A DNA stretch of 64,000 nt from Burkholderia pyrrocinia (GCF_003330765.1 NZ_CP024902.1:2852001-2916000), one strand, 5' to 3'. Shown: positions 7,857 to 18,469, numbered from the stretch's first letter. Translations and numbers: made by a program. Notes: generated by a model not told the origin, from the letters alone.

Positions 7857-7896
7857 TTGCCCGTTTCCCTTTCAACGTCCGCTGGAGTCTGCTGCC

Positions 7897-9081
7897 ATGC
7901 CCCTGAACGATTTTCCGATCGACTCGCTGATGTACATCACGAACCGCCCCGACATCGTGTTTACGCACGGCAAGGGTTCGTGGCTCTACGATCACACGGG
8001 CAAGCGCTATCTGGACTTCATCCAGGGCTGGGCCGTCAACAGCCTCGGCCACTGCAACGACGGCGTGGTCGAGGCCCTGAAGACGCAGGCGGAGAAGCTG
8101 CTGAACCCGTCGCCGGCGTTCTACAACGAACCGATGGCGAAGCTCGCGGGCCTGCTCACGCAGCACAGCGTGTTCGACAAGGTGTTCTTCACGAACAGCG
8201 GCGCAGAAGCGAACGAAGGCGCGATCAAGCTCGCGCGCAAGTGGGGCCGCAAGTTCCGCAACGGCGCGTACGAGATCATCACGTTCGACCACAGCTTCCA
8301 CGGCCGCACGCTCGCGACGATGTCGGCCAGCGGCAAGCCGGGCTGGGACACGATCTACGCGCCGCAGGTGCCGGGTTTCCCGAAGGCCGAGCTGAACAAC
8401 ATCAACTCGGTCGAGAAGCTGATCACCGACAAGACCGTCGCCGTGATGCTCGAGCCGATCCAGGGCGAAGGCGGCGTGATTCCGGCGACGCCCGAGTTCA
8501 TGCGCGAACTGCGCGCGCTGACGAAGCAGCACAACCTGCTGCTGATCGTCGACGAAGTGCAGAGCGGCTGCGGCCGCGCGGGCACGCTGTTCGCATACGA
8601 ACTCGCCGACATCGAGCCGGACATCATGACGCTCGGCAAGGGCATCGGCAGCGGCGTGCCGCTCGCGGCGCTGCTGTCGAAGGCCGACGTCGCGGTGTTC
8701 GAGGCCGGCGACCAGGGCGGCACGTACAACGGCAACCCGCTGATGACGGCAGCCGGCTATTCGGTGATCTCGCAGCTCGTCGCGCCCGGCTTCCTCGAAG
8801 GCGTGCGCGCACGCGGCGAATACCTGAAGCGCAAGCTGCTCGAGCTGTCGGAGGAGCGCGGCTTCGAGGGTGAACGCGGCGAAGGCCTGCTGCGCGCGCT
8901 GCTGCTCGGCAAGGACATCGGCCCGCAGATCGTCGAGAAGGCGCGCGACATGCAGCCCGACGGCCTGCTGCTGAATGCCGCGCGGCCGAACCTGCTGCGC
9001 TTCATGCCCGCGCTGAACGTGACGACCGAAGAGATCGACCAGATGATGGCGATGCTGCGGTCGATTCTCGACACGCTCTAA
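7897..9081 (+). CDS. argD: Acetylornithine aminotransferase (394 aa)
   Basis: A class III pyridoxal-phosphate aminotransferase of full length. Visible motifs are the phosphate-binding [13 protein letters not shown] (residues 99-111), the cofactor Asp in [15 protein letters not shown], and the Schiff-base lysine Lys248 in TLGKGIGSG. ArgD converts N-acetylglutamate semialdehyde and glutamate to N-acetylornithine and 2-oxoglutarate in arginine synthesis. Close relatives act on succinylornithine or other omega-amino acids, so the exact substrate is inferred. It begins 40 bases after an intrinsic terminator, which implies conditional read-through or a second promoter. The GNAT gene follows after 13 bases. 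Confidence 0.85.
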   Translation: MPLNDFPIDSLMYITNRPDIVFTHGKGSWLYDHTGKRYLDFIQGWAVNSLGHCNDGVVEALKTQAEKLLNPSPAFYNEPMAKLAGLLTQHSVFDKVFFTNSGAEANEGAIKLARKWGRKFRNGAYEIITFDHSFHGRTLATMSASGKPGWDTIYAPQVPGFPKAELNNINSVEKLITDKTVAVMLEPIQGEGGVIPATPEFMRELRALTKQHNLLLIVDEVQSGCGRAGTLFAYELADIEPDIMTLGKGIGSGVPLAALLSKADVAVFEAGDQGGTYNGNPLMTAAGYSVISQLVAPGFLEGVRARGEYLKRKLLELSEERGFEGERGEGLLRALLLGKDIGPQIVEKARDMQPDGLLLNAARPNLLRFMPALNVTTEEIDQMMAMLRSILDTL

Positions 9082-9094
9082 GGAGACTGCCGCG

Positions 9095-9550
9095 ATGGAT
9101 GCCGCCGCCGATGCTGTCGCTATCCGCCCGTTCGAACGCGCCGACACCGATGCCGTGCTCGCGGTATGGCGCGACGCGTTCCCGCAGTACGACGAAGCCG
9201 GCGCGCCGCCGCACCGCGATCCGCTGCGATCGATCGAGCTGAAGCTCGCGACGCAGCCGGACCTGTTCTTCGTCGCGACCAGCGGCGCGCGCGTGGTCGG
9301 CACGCTGATGGCGGGTTTCGACGGACATCGCGGCTGGCTCTACTCGTTCGGCGTCGCGAACGATGCGCGGCGGCTCGGCGTCGGCCGCGCGCTGATCGCG
9401 CACGCGGAAAGCGCGCTCGCCGCGCGCGGCTGCCTGAAGATCAACCTGCAGGTGCTGCCCGGCAACGACGACGCGTGCCGCTTCTATGCGGCACTCGGCT
9501 ATCGCGTCGAGGAACGCATCTCGTTCGGCAAGACGCTGCCGGCCGCGTGA
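9095..9550 (+). CDS. GNAT family N-acetyltransferase, YpeA-like (151 aa)
   Basis: A single GNAT domain. Strand 4 and the acetyl-CoA loop are seen in SFGVANDARRLGVGRALIAH (residues 84-103), followed by LQVLPGNDDACRFYAALGY, the usual C-terminal GNAT motif. The length and sequence match the YpeA group, whose substrate is not known. It starts 13 bases after argD behind AAGGAGA and is probably co-transcribed with it. Confidence 0.85.
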   Translation: MDAAADAVAIRPFERADTDAVLAVWRDAFPQYDEAGAPPHRDPLRSIELKLATQPDLFFVATSGARVVGTLMAGFDGHRGWLYSFGVANDARRLGVGRALIAHAESALAARGCLKINLQVLPGNDDACRFYAALGYRVEERISFGKTLPAA

Positions 9551-9574
9551 TGCCGCAGCAGCCGGCGGCCGGCC

Positions 9575-10246
9575 TCAGCGCGTGATCGGCCCCGCGCCCG
9601 GCAGCGGATTGCCGAGCGCGTCGGTCGGCACGGCCTGCTGCTCGAACGCCGCGAAATACGCGGCCCACTGCGTATCGCTCACGCGCACGATCAGCGCGCC
9701 ATCCTGCCATACGTCGTTGTGGTCGTTATGGTCGTCGCCCGCGCGATGCAGGTAGTTCGGGCCCGTCGAGCCCTGGTTCATGTGCGTGTCGTGGATGCCG
9801 TTGCCTTCCGCATACGTGCGGCCGAACACGACGACGTCGAGGCCCTGCGACTGCGCGGCGCTCACGAGCCGCAGCAGCGACGGGATCGGCTCCGGATTCT
9901 CGGTGCCGTCCATCACCGCGCTCGCGCGCCACGCGCCCGTCTCGTTCAGGAGGTCGCTGCGCAGGTAGTCGAGCGCGGGCAGCGCCGCCTGCCCCGTGAG
10001 GTCGGTGTAGCCTTCGGCGGCGGCCGCGAGCGTCTGCGTGACGGGATGGTGGAAATCGTAGACGAGCTTGTAGTTCAACAGGTCGTCCGCATCGCTGGTG
10101 CCGACATTGATCGCGACATCCCAGTCGCCTGCCGGCAGCGCCAGCGTCAGGTGGATGTGATACTGGATCTCGCTGCCGTGCGGCGAGCCCTTCAGCTTCG
10201 CCACCGATGTCACCTTCGCCTTCACGAAACCGTAGTCCAGACTCAT
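9575..10246 (-). CDS. DUF2278 (YukJ-like) family protein (223 aa)
   Basis: The protein begins MSLDYGFVKAKV and has HGSEIQYHIHL, NVGTSDADDLLNYKLVYDF and GNGIHDTHMNQGST. These patterns characterise the DUF2278/YukJ family, known mainly from soil bacteria and without an assigned function. The run of His/Asp residues (HRAGDDHNDHNDVW) near residue 180 could bind a metal. It has no signal peptide. It converges with the GNAT gene. Confidence 0.7.
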   Translation of the reverse strand: MSLDYGFVKAKVTSVAKLKGSPHGSEIQYHIHLTLALPAGDWDVAINVGTSDADDLLNYKLVYDFHHPVTQTLAAAAEGYTDLTGQAALPALDYLRSDLLNETGAWRASAVMDGTENPEPIPSLLRLVSAAQSQGLDVVVFGRTYAEGNGIHDTHMNQGSTGPNYLHRAGDDHNDHNDVWQDGALIVRVSDTQWAAYFAAFEQQAVPTDALGNPLPGAGPITR

Positions 10247-10462
10247 GCGTGTTCTCCGTGTCCCGATGGGCCGCCCATGCTACGCGGCCCGGATGTCGGT
10301 TTGGGGGCGGCCGGCGTCGGGCGACCGGCATTGGGTGGCGCATCGAACGCCTGCCGACGGCCAGGCCGGCGCTGCACCGTTCCCGCGCCGCATGCGCGGC
10401 GCAACTGTCGAATGGAGTCGCGTCCGCGCGCACAGTTCGACACGAATCGCACAACACGAAAA

Positions 10463-10494
10463 AAAAGCTGTCACGGCATCCCGTGACAGCTTTT
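10463..10494 (-). terminator. Terminator of the livHMGF operon (stem reads on both strands)
   Basis: AAAAGCTGTCACGG (10463-10476) pairs with CCGTGACAGCTTTT (10481-10494) around a CATC loop, a 14-bp perfect stem. Read on the minus strand it ends in a run of eight T, so it fits the end of livF at 10562. The rest of the 10247-10561 gap holds only the start region of the DUF2278 gene and a GGGCCGC/GCGGCCC hairpin at about 10265-10285; no gene is seen there. Confidence 0.85.
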
Positions 10495-10561
10495 CGAAAG
10501 CCCTGGCGCGGCGCGCGCGGCACCTGCCGTCGCGCGTCACCGGGCCCGCTCGTTCACTCGC

Positions 10562-11274
<713 letters not shown>

Positions 11275-11275
<1 letters not shown>

Positions 11276-12051
11276 CAGTGCACCCCTGCGCCGAGATATG
11301 CCTCAATCACCTTCGGATTCTTCTGCACGTCCTGCGGCAGACCCTCGGCGATCACCTTGCCGTAATCGAGCACCGTCATCCGGTTGCACAAGTGCATCAC
11401 CAGCTTCACGTCGTGCTCGATCAGCAGGATCGTGCGGCCGTCCGAGCGGATCTTGTCGAGCAGGCGCGTGAGTTCGACCTTCTCGGTCGCGTTCATCCCG
11501 GCCGCCGGCTCGTCGAGCGCGAGCAGCTTCGGGTCGGTGGCCAGCGCGCGCGCGATTTCCAGCCGGCGCTGGTGGCCGTACGACAGGTTGCGCGACGTGT
11601 AGTCCGCGTACTGCAGCACGCCGACGTATTCGAGCAGCTCGATCGCGCGTTCCTTGATCTCGCGCTCTTCCTTGCGTTCGGCCGGCGTCTGGAACACCGC
11701 GCCGAGCAGGCCATGCTTGGTGCGCACGTGGCGGCCCACCATCACGTTCTCGAGTGCCGTCATCCCGCCGAACAGGCGGATGTTCTGGAACGTGCGCGCG
11801 ATGCCGGCCTTCGCGACCTGGTGCACGGCCGTCGGCGTGTAGTTCTGGCCGTCCAGCTTGAAGTCGCCGGAGTCCGGCGTGTAGAGGCCCGTGATCACGT
11901 TGAAGAACGTCGTCTTGCCGGCGCCGTTCGGGCCGATCAGCCCGTAGATCTCGCCTTCCTTGATCTGCAGGCCGACGTCGGACAATGCCTGCAGCCCGCC
12001 GAAGCGTTTGTTCACGCCCTGCACGGACAGTCGGATTTGCTTGTCGCTCAT
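11275..12051 (-). CDS. livG: Branched-chain amino acid ABC transporter ATP-binding protein LivG (258 aa)
   Basis: The second ATPase. Walker A GPNGAGKTTFFNVITGLY, the long insertion after it that marks LivG (IARTFQNIRLFGGMTALENV), signature LSYGHQRRLEIARAL, and Walker B LLALDEPAAGMN are all present. It pairs with LivF on the LivH/LivM membrane channel. It is preceded by livM after 24 bases and overlaps livF by one base. Confidence 0.93.
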
Positions 12052-12075
12052 GTGTATATCCCCTGTGTCCGTAGG

Positions 12076-13245
12076 TTAAGCGCGCACCGGCTTCTTGCTG
12101 GCGCGCTTCGCCAGTTTCGCGATCCTGTCCTCATGCTTCGGCGCGGGCCACAGGCCTTCCGAGCGGTACAGCATGATGACCACCATCGCGAGGCCGTACA
12201 GCGCCTGACGGATCACTTCCGTATCGACGATGTCATGACCGAACAACGCATGCTGCAGCGGGCTCATCGTCGAGCGCAGGAATTCCGGGAAGATCGCGAG
12301 CAGCACCGCGCCGAGGATCACGCCGGGGATGTGGCCCATGCCGCCGAGCACCACGCACGCGAGCACCACGATCGATTCCCAGAACGTGAACGATTCGGGC
12401 GACACGAAGCCCTGGAACGAGCCGAACATCGCGCCCGACAGGCCGCCGAACGACGCGCCCATCGCGAACGCGAGCAGCTTCACGTTACGCGTATTGATGC
12501 CCATCGCCTTCGCCGCGATCTCGTCCTCGCGGATTGCCGCCCATGCGCGGCCGATACGCGAGTGCTGCAGGCGCGTACACACCCAGATCACCAGCAGCGA
12601 GCACAGCACGAACAGGTAGTAGTACAGGTAGACCGACGGCAACTGGATGCCGAACAGCGAGTGCGTCTGCGCGAGACTGAAATCGCCGACGTGCACCGGA
12701 TCGATGCCGGTGATCCCCTTCGGGCCGTTGGTGATGTTCACCGGACGGTCGAGGTTGTTCATGAAGATCCGGACGATTTCACCGAAGCCGAGCGTCACGA
12801 TCGCCAGGTAATCGCCGCGCAGGCGCAGCGTCGGCGCACCGAGCAGCACGCCGAAGGTGGCCGCGACCGCCATCGCGATCGGCACGATGAAGTAGATCGG
12901 CACGTGCAGGCCGCCGGGCGCGAGGTTCGCGATCCACTCGAACTGCGAGGTCAGGTGCGGCGAGCTCAACAACGCCGCCGTGTACGCGCCCACCGCGTAG
13001 AACGCGATGTAGCCGAGGTCGAGCAGGCCGGCAAAGCCGACCACCACGTTCAGGCCCAGCGCGAGCATCACGTACAGCATCGCGAAGTCGAGCACGCGGA
13101 CCCAGTAGTTGCCGCCGGCCGAGCCGATGATGATCGGTGCCGCGATCACGAAGGCCGCGGTCAGGATGCCGATGATGACGGTCTTCGCGGTGTTGCGCTC
13201 TTCGACGAGCGACGTCGAGGATTCGATCGGTTGAATGGATGTCAT
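12076..13245 (-). CDS. livM: Branched-chain amino acid ABC transporter permease LivM (389 aa)
   Basis: A hydrophobic permease with about ten membrane helices. The LivM/LivH signature regions are LGLNVVVGFAGLLDLGYIAFYAVGAY (residues about 62-87), the cytoplasmic coupling loop GDYLAIVTLGFGEIVRI, and the second coupling region GRAWAAIREDEIAAKAMGIN. The C-terminus is basic (RIAKLAKRASKKPVRA) and cytoplasmic. It forms half of the channel with LivH. The gap to livH is only 18 bases. Confidence 0.92.
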   Translation of the reverse strand: MTSIQPIESSTSLVEERNTAKTVIIGILTAAFVIAAPIIIGSAGGNYWVRVLDFAMLYVMLALGLNVVVGFAGLLDLGYIAFYAVGAYTAALLSSPHLTSQFEWIANLAPGGLHVPIYFIVPIAMAVAATFGVLLGAPTLRLRGDYLAIVTLGFGEIVRIFMNNLDRPVNITNGPKGITGIDPVHVGDFSLAQTHSLFGIQLPSVYLYYYLFVLCSLLVIWVCTRLQHSRIGRAWAAIREDEIAAKAMGINTRNVKLLAFAMGASFGGLSGAMFGSFQGFVSPESFTFWESIVVLACVVLGGMGHIPGVILGAVLLAIFPEFLRSTMSPLQHALFGHDIVDTEVIRQALYGLAMVVIMLYRSEGLWPAPKHEDRIAKLAKRASKKPVRA

Positions 13246-13263
13246 GTTGTTTGCTCCCTTCCG

Positions 13264-14214
13264 TTACGCGCGATCCGCGACACGTTCGCCCAGCAGGCCC
13301 GACGGACGGAACACCAGCACGATGATCAGCACGATGAAGGCGAACACGTCCTGGTAGTTACTGCCGAATACGCCGCCCGTGAGGTTGCCGATGTAGCCGG
13401 CACCGAGCTGCTCGATCAGGCCGAGCAGCACGCCGCCGACCATTGCGCCGCCAAGGTTGCCGATCCCGCCCAGCACCGCTGCCGTGAACGCCTTCATGCC
13501 GGGGATGAAGCCCATGTAGAAGTGCACGTTGCCGTATTCGGACGCGATCATCACGCCGGCCAGCGCGGCGAGCGCGGAGCCGATCATGAACGTCGCGGAA
13601 ATCACGAAGTTCGGGTTCACACCCATCAGGCTCGCGGTATTCGGGCTTTCGGCGATCGCGCGCATCGCGCGGCCGAGCTTGGTCTTGTGCACGAGCAGCA
13701 GCAGGCCGCCCATCACGATGAACGCCACCGCGATGATCACGATTTCGGTCACCGAGATCACGGCGCCGGGCGTCGTGTCGGTCGCCTTGATCACGTTGAT
13801 CGGGTCGGTCGGCAGCAATTGCGGGAACGGCAGCGGGTTGCGCGACCAGATGATCATCGCGGCGGTCTGCAGCAGGATCGACACGCCGATCGCGGTGATC
13901 AGCGGCGCGAGGCGCGGCGCGCGGCGCAGCGGCCGGTACGCGACCCGCTCGATCGTGAAGCCGACGAACGCACAGACGACCGCGGCGATACCCAGGCCGA
14001 TCGTCAGCGTCGCGACGTTGCCGAGTCCGGGGAAATGGTTCTGCAGCACGGTGATGGCCGACAGGGCGACCATCGCGCCGATCATCAGCACGTCGCCGTG
14101 CGCGAAGTTGATGATGCCGAGAATGCCGTACACCATCGTGTAACCCAACGCGATGATGGCGTAGACACTGCCGAGCACCAGCCCGTTGAGAACCTGCTGG
14201 ACGAAAATATCCAT
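13264..14214 (-). CDS. livH: Branched-chain amino acid ABC transporter permease LivH (316 aa)
   Basis: The first intact gene of the transporter operon. The N-terminus MDIFVQQVLNGLVLGSVYAI and GYTMVYGILGIINFAHGDVL are classic LivH. The EAA-like loop is RAMRAIAESPNTASLMGVN. About eight to nine membrane helices are visible. A ribosome binding site AAGGAGC lies seven bases before the ATG. Upstream on the same strand is a terminator and then the decayed livK-like ORF, so the transporter seems to have lost the binding protein usually encoded in that place. Confidence 0.92.
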   Translation of the reverse strand: MDIFVQQVLNGLVLGSVYAIIALGYTMVYGILGIINFAHGDVLMIGAMVALSAITVLQNHFPGLGNVATLTIGLGIAAVVCAFVGFTIERVAYRPLRRAPRLAPLITAIGVSILLQTAAMIIWSRNPLPFPQLLPTDPINVIKATDTTPGAVISVTEIVIIAVAFIVMGGLLLLVHKTKLGRAMRAIAESPNTASLMGVNPNFVISATFMIGSALAALAGVMIASEYGNVHFYMGFIPGMKAFTAAVLGGIGNLGGAMVGGVLLGLIEQLGAGYIGNLTGGVFGSNYQDVFAFIVLIIVLVFRPSGLLGERVADRA

Positions 14215-14380
14215 TTAAAGCTCCTTGGCCCGTGCTGCCGGAGGACGTTGCGCCCCGCGGGTAAGCGAGGAATCGCGCCTTCTCGGCGACACTGCGGGTA
14301 CTAGTCGAACCGGTAAGGGTGGATCGTCCCGGCGCGCGCCGCCCGGCCTGTACGGCCGGACCTGCCGCCGGAGCGGATAC

Positions 14381-14411
14381 AAAAACGACACCGCACTGTT
14401 CCGGTGCCGTC
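14381..14411 (-). terminator. Terminator between the livK remnant and livH
   Basis: On the minus strand ACGGCACCG and CGGTGTCGT form a stem with an eight-base loop followed by TTTTTG. This position, just after the binding-protein gene and before the permeases, is where liv operons often carry a partial terminator so that livK is made in excess. Here it follows a decayed livK. Confidence 0.65.
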
Positions 14412-14424
14412 ATGAGTCCCGTCG

Positions 14425-15033
14425 CTAAATCGTCACGACATCGAGGACGGTGTTCGTGGCCTCCTTGAAGTCGTACGGCAGCATGCTGAAACGGCCGTCG
14501 TCCGGTTGCCCGGAGTCCGTGCCTTTTTCCGTCCGGAGCGAGGCAAGCCCCGCACCCGGGCGGATCAGGTTCCGCGCCGCGTCGCCTCGCAAGGCGCCGC
14601 GAAAGCCGCGCCCGACATTCGTCAGGACTGCGTCGGAATCCGTCGTACGAACCACACCGCGCGCCACGACACGATCGGTCGCGGCGGCCTGCTGTTTCGT
14701 CGAATCGAAATGAAGGGGGGCCGGCGTCGCGCCACGATCGGCGGCCTGCTGCGAAGCAACCTGCGTGCCCGCTGCCGGACCGATCGTCAGGCCAAGCGCG
14801 TTGATTTCGTCGATCGTCAAACGTGCCCCGTTTTCCTTGTCCTTGCCTAATTGCGCGATACGGCACGCCGATGGCGCCGCACGACCGGTTCCGGCGACAC
14901 GTACGCCGGTAGCCGGCGGTGCCGCGAACACCGCAGCCTTCCTGCCCGCCCCGTCGTCGCTCTTTTTGCTGCAACCGGCAAGCATTGCAACCGGTGCGGC
15001 GACGGACACGGCATAAGCAAACTTCACATGCAT
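14425..15033 (-). pseudogene. Decayed LivK-like branched-chain amino acid binding protein (202-codon ORF)
   Basis: The ORF starts with a plausible lipoprotein signal (MHVKFAYAVSVAAPVAMLAG, then CSKK). It then contains islands that match LivK: LGKDKENGARLTIDEINALG near residues 63-82, a TQVA island near residue 91, and at the very end YDFKEATNTVLDVVTI. Intact LivK proteins are about 370-380 residues, so roughly half is gone, and the stretches between islands are unlike the family. The frame has stayed open. Interpreted as a gene reduced by deletions and frame changes; a short secreted product is still possible. It sits where livK normally precedes livH. Confidence 0.65.
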
Positions 15034-15247
15034 TGAATGGTCTCCCGCGCCTTGCCAAAATCCGATTTCAAAGCCATTCCGGCCTGAAAACGGGCGCATT
15101 GTAACTCCATTTATAGGACGCCAATAATCCTGATTCGATGGGGTTTTCCTGCATTGCAACCAATTTTGAGAGACAGTCTGGAACGGCGAGAGCAACCGGG
15201 TTGCACCATGATCGGGAATAATGGTTGCAATTACAATTTCGAGACGC

Positions 15248-15276
15248 AAAAAAAAGCGCGCCGGGAGGCGCGCTTC
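15248..15276 (-). terminator. Terminator of the fkpB-ispH operon
   Basis: AAGCGCGCC and GGCGCGCTT (about 15254-15275) form a 9-bp stem with a four-base loop; on the minus strand it ends in a run of T from the A tract at 15248-15255. It lies just after ispH. Nothing else is seen in the 15034-15302 gap apart from the AT-rich start region of the livK remnant. Confidence 0.8.
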
Positions 15277-15302
15277 GGTGTGCCGTAGGTGCGATGCGGC
15301 AA

Positions 15303-16283
15303 TCAGGCGGCGGGCGGCAGGTTCAACCCGCGCGGCAGCGGAAACGACACGTTTTCCTCGATGCCGTCGAGCGCGCGGACATTGCGCACGCCGAGCTCGC
15401 GCAGCCGCGCGATCACGGCCTGGGCGAGCACCTCGGGCGCCGACGCGCCGGCCGTCACGCCGATGCGGCGCTTGCCTGCGACCCAGGCCGGATCGATCTG
15501 GTCGGGCGCATCGACCATGTACGCGGCCACGCCGCGCTTCTCGGCCACTTCGCGCAGGCGGCTCGAATTCGAGCTGTTCGGACTCCCGACCACGATCACG
15601 ACATCGCACTGCGGCGCCATGAACTTCACCGCGTCCTGGCGGTTCTGCGTCGCGTAGCAGATGTCCTGCTTCTTCGGCTCGCGGATCTTCGGATACTTCG
15701 CCTTCAGCGCTCCGATGATCTCGGCCGCGTCGTCGACGGACAATGTCGTCTGCGTGACGAGCGCGATGCGCTCGGGATCGGCGAGCTCGAGCTTCTGCAC
15801 GTCCTCGACGCTCTCGACGAGATGCATGCCGCGCTCGACCTGCCCCATCGTACCTTCGACTTCGGGGTGGCCCTTGTGCCCGATCATGACGATGTCGACA
15901 CCGTCCTGGCGCATCTTCGCCACCTCGACGTGCACCTTCGTGACGAGCGGACAGGTTGCGTCGTAAATGCGCAGCCCGCGCACGTCGGCCTCGTCGCGCA
16001 CGGCCTTCGACACGCCGTGCGCGCTGAAGATCACGGTGTTGCCGGCCGGTACTTCCTCGAGTTCCTCGACGAAGATCGCGCCCTTCTTCTTCAGATCCTC
16101 GACCACGTACTTGTTGTGGACGATCTCGTGACGGACGTAGATCGGCGCACCGTGCATCGCGATCGCGCGCTCGACGATCTCGATCGCGCGGTCGACACCC
16201 GCGCAGAAACCGCGCGGCTGGGCCAGCAGGATTTCGGCATCGGCGGCGACGGTCTGCCCGGACAGCGTATCGGTGGTACTCAT
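15303..16283 (-). CDS. ispH: 4-hydroxy-3-methylbut-2-enyl diphosphate reductase IspH (326 aa)
   Basis: The last enzyme of the MEP pathway, making IPP and DMAPP. The three cluster cysteines sit in [12 protein letters not shown] (Cys27), [12 protein letters not shown] and [13 protein letters not shown], with the conserved substrate histidines in YVRHEIVHN and IFSAHGVS. The length is typical. It follows fkpB after two bases on the same strand, a pairing seen widely in proteobacteria (lspA-fkpB-ispH in enterics). Here lspA is elsewhere, near 32618. Confidence 0.95.
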   Translation of the reverse strand: MSTTDTLSGQTVAADAEILLAQPRGFCAGVDRAIEIVERAIAMHGAPIYVRHEIVHNKYVVEDLKKKGAIFVEELEEVPAGNTVIFSAHGVSKAVRDEADVRGLRIYDATCPLVTKVHVEVAKMRQDGVDIVMIGHKGHPEVEGTMGQVERGMHLVESVEDVQKLELADPERIALVTQTTLSVDDAAEIIGALKAKYPKIREPKKQDICYATQNRQDAVKFMAPQCDVVIVVGSPNSSNSSRLREVAEKRGVAAYMVDAPDQIDPAWVAGKRRIGVTAGASAPEVLAQAVIARLRELGVRNVRALDGIEENVSFPLPRGLNLPPAA

Positions 16284-16285
16284 GA

Positions 16286-16741
16286 TTACAGGATTCCGAT
16301 GATTTTCACTTCGAACGTGAGCGCCTGGCCCGCGAGCGGATGATTGAAGTCGAACAGCGCCGAGGTCTCGCTGACTTCCTTCAGCACCCCCGCGTACCGT
16401 CCGCCGTCCGGCGCGTTGAACTCGATCAGCTCGCCCGGCGTGAAATCGTCGCCGACCATCCCGTTCTCGCGCAGCGTCGACAGCGTCACGCGCTGGAGCA
16501 TGTCGGGATTACGGGGACCGAACGCCTGTTCGGGCGCTAGCTGATAAGTCGAGTGGTCGCCGACCCTGAGCCCGATCAGAATCTGTTCCAGCGAGGGCGC
16601 CAGTTGGCCTGCGCCGAGCAGCAGCGTGGCCGGCTTGTCGGAGAAGGTGTTGACGATGTCGGCGCCGTCGGCCAGTGCCAGCCGGTAATGCAACGTGACG
16701 TGGGAACCGGGCTTCACTTCGGATAGATCGATGAGGCTCAT
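16286..16741 (-). CDS. fkpB: FKBP-type peptidyl-prolyl cis-trans isomerase, SlpA/FkpB-like (151 aa)
   Basis: A SlyD/SlpA-type [23 protein letters not shown], then [23 protein letters not shown], with the chaperone insert-in-flap segment and LIEFNAPDG. The C-terminus [11 protein letters not shown] is standard. It is cytoplasmic, catalyses proline isomerisation and assists folding. First gene of the fkpB-ispH operon; radC is divergent, its start 135 bases away. Confidence 0.9.
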   Translation of the reverse strand: MSLIDLSEVKPGSHVTLHYRLALADGADIVNTFSDKPATLLLGAGQLAPSLEQILIGLRVGDHSTYQLAPEQAFGPRNPDMLQRVTLSTLRENGMVGDDFTPGELIEFNAPDGGRYAGVLKEVSETSALFDFNHPLAGQALTFEVKIIGIL

Positions 16742-16876
16742 GAATTACTCGTTCAGTCGGCGCCCGAAACGGCCGAAAGGCCCGGCGCAAAGCCAATATT
16801 GTAAGTCACCTGAGCGCGCAAGGCGGAAAGTGCGACGACGTCGCGCACATGGCCCGGCGCCAATGGAGTTTCGATC

Positions 16877-17653
16877 ATGCTGTCACCCTGCCTCACCCTG
16901 CCGCCGGTCGAATGCCGCGACGCCGGCGATACGCCGGCCGAGCCGGTCCCCGGCCCCCTGCCCGCGCGCCGGCGCAAGCGCCGCCCGCGCAACTGGCGGC
17001 CCGATTTGCCGCGCGAGCGGCTGCTGGAGCGCGGGCCGGCCGCGCTGACCGACGCGGAACTGATCGCGCTGCTGCTCGGCACGGGCGGCGGCGGGAAAAA
17101 CGTATTCAAAAGCGCCACCGCACTGCTCGCCCGGTTCGGCGACTCGCTGCGCGGGATGCTCGAAGCCACGCCCAAGGATTTCAAGGCCCACCCCGGCATT
17201 GGCGACGCGCGCTCGGCGCTGCTGACCGCGGTGACCGAGATCGCGCGACGCATGCTCGCCGAAAAGGCGGACGAACGGATGCGAATCGACTCCCCCGGCG
17301 CGGTCGAGGACTTTCTGCGGCTCAAGATCGGCGCGCGCCCCCATGAGGTATTCGTCACGCTGTATCTCGACGCCCGTCACGGCATGATCGACATCGAGGA
17401 AAGCGCGCGCGGCTCGCTGACGCGGATGGCCGTCTATCCGCGCGAGATCGTGCGCCGCGCGATGACGTTGAACGCCGCTGCGTTGATCGTTGCGCACAAC
17501 CATCCGTCGGGCGCCGTGCAGCCGAGCGCGGAGGACCGCCGCCTGACCCGCACGCTGAACGACGCGCTCGGGCTCGTCGACGTGCGGCTGCTCGATCATG
17601 TCGTCGTCGGCACCAGCGACACTTTCTCGTTCGCGCGGGCCGGTTGGCTGTAG
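16877..17653 (+). CDS. radC: RadC family JAB domain protein (258 aa)
   Basis: The N-terminal RadC domain includes [20 protein letters not shown] and the helix-hairpin-helix-like [10 protein letters not shown]. The C-terminal MPN+/JAMM domain has the metal-site motif HNHPSG (His207, His209) with Asp220 in SAEDRRL. RadC proteins are co-located with rpmB/rpmG across proteobacteria; their role in DNA repair has been withdrawn and the enzymatic activity remains unsettled. An extra arginine-rich N-terminal stretch (about 38 residues) precedes the family start, and an internal start is possible. Confidence 0.9.
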   Translation: MLSPCLTLPPVECRDAGDTPAEPVPGPLPARRRKRRPRNWRPDLPRERLLERGPAALTDAELIALLLGTGGGGKNVFKSATALLARFGDSLRGMLEATPKDFKAHPGIGDARSALLTAVTEIARRMLAEKADERMRIDSPGAVEDFLRLKIGARPHEVFVTLYLDARHGMIDIEESARGSLTRMAVYPREIVRRAMTLNAAALIVAHNHPSGAVQPSAEDRRLTRTLNDALGLVDVRLLDHVVVGTSDTFSFARAGWL

Positions 17654-17706
17654 ACTGTGCGCCGCGGCCCGCCCCAGGGCGCTGCAACGACGATGCGAAA
17701 TTAGGT

Positions 17707-17736
17707 TTGATTTTCCTGAACTTTTTCTGCTAGAAT
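17707..17736 (+). promoter_or_regulatory. Promoter of rpmB-rpmG
   Basis: TTGATT (17707-17712) and TAGAAT (17731-17736) are separated by 18 bases. The predicted start at about 17744 leaves a leader of about 147 bases before rpmB, with room for structured regulation such as ribosomal-protein leaders often show. A GGGCCTTG/CAAGGGC inverted repeat near 17776-17795 lies in this leader. Confidence 0.65.
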
Positions 17737-17890
17737 CGTCGTCTGTATTTTTTTCCAACCAGTTCTAGCCATCGAAGGGCCTTGTCTGCAAGGGCTACGG
17801 CATTCTGAGTGCAGCCATGGATCACGTGGCGGTGCGATGGAACCTTCATCGGCGATCGAACCCCGAATTTAGCGTATTAGGAGTGCTCTC

Positions 17891-18124
17891 ATGGCACGCG
17901 TATGCCAAGTAACTGGGAAAGCGCCGATGAGCGGCAACAACGTTTCCCACGCCAACAACAAGACCAAGCGTCGCTTCCTGCCGAACCTGCAAAACCGCCG
18001 GTTCTGGGTTGAAAGTGAAAACCGCTGGGTGCGCCTGCGCGTCTCGAACGCCGGCCTGCGCCTGATCGACAAGAACGGCATCGATTCCGTGCTCGCTGAC
18101 CTGCGCGCACGCGGCGAAGCCTAA
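17891..18124 (+). CDS. rpmB: 50S ribosomal protein L28 (77 aa)
   Basis: Begins [20 protein letters not shown] and continues [18 protein letters not shown], the standard L28 sequence. The ribosome binding site TAGGAG is seven bases upstream. L28 is part of the large subunit. The rpmG gene follows after 17 bases as an operon partner. Confidence 0.98.
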
Positions 18125-18141
18125 GCCCAAGGAGCACAATC

Positions 18142-18309
18142 ATGGCAAAAGGCGCACGCGACAAGATCAAGCTCGAGTCGACCGCTGGTACGGGTCACTT
18201 CTACACGACCACGAAGAACAAGCGCAACATGCCGGAAAAGATGGCGATCAAGAAGTTCGATCCCGTCGTCCGCAAGCATGTGGAATACAAAGAAACCAAG
18301 ATCAAGTAA
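18142..18309 (+). CDS. rpmG: 50S ribosomal protein L33 (55 aa)
   Basis: A 55-residue protein beginning [20 protein letters not shown] and ending [11 protein letters not shown], clearly L33. It has AAGGAG as a ribosome binding site. It is of the zinc-free type: the CxxC pairs of the zinc form are absent ([14 protein letters not shown] replaces them). Zinc-independent paralogs are common in proteobacteria. Confidence 0.97.
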   Translation: MAKGARDKIKLESTAGTGHFYTTTKNKRNMPEKMAIKKFDPVVRKHVEYKETKIK

Positions 18310-18340
18310 TCTCCGGTTTCTGCCAGCCTCACGGCGAATG

Positions 18341-18371
18341 AAAAGCCCCGCACTTGCGGGGCTTTTTGTTT
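18341..18371 (+). terminator. Terminator of rpmB-rpmG
   Basis: AAAAGCCCCGC pairs with GCGGGGCTTTT around a four-base loop, ending in a T run. An 11-bp stem directly after rpmG. Confidence 0.9.
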
Positions 18372-18469
18372 TGCGCACACGCTCGAGCCCGACGCGGTAT
18401 GCTCTCCCCTTTCCGCGGCCATGGCCGCCGGAACGCACAAGATCAAAAGCGTAACGATGGAGATGCAGC

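Noticed and set aside
11278..14304. A 1008-codon plus-strand frame across the liv genes, rich in Arg/His/Asp.
   Set aside because: It is the antisense shadow of livG-livM-livH, common in high-GC genomes, and has no recognisable domain.
16877..17653. RadC as a sign of a mobile anti-restriction island.
   Set aside because: It lies in the conserved radC-rpmB-rpmG chromosomal context, not near phage or plasmid genes.
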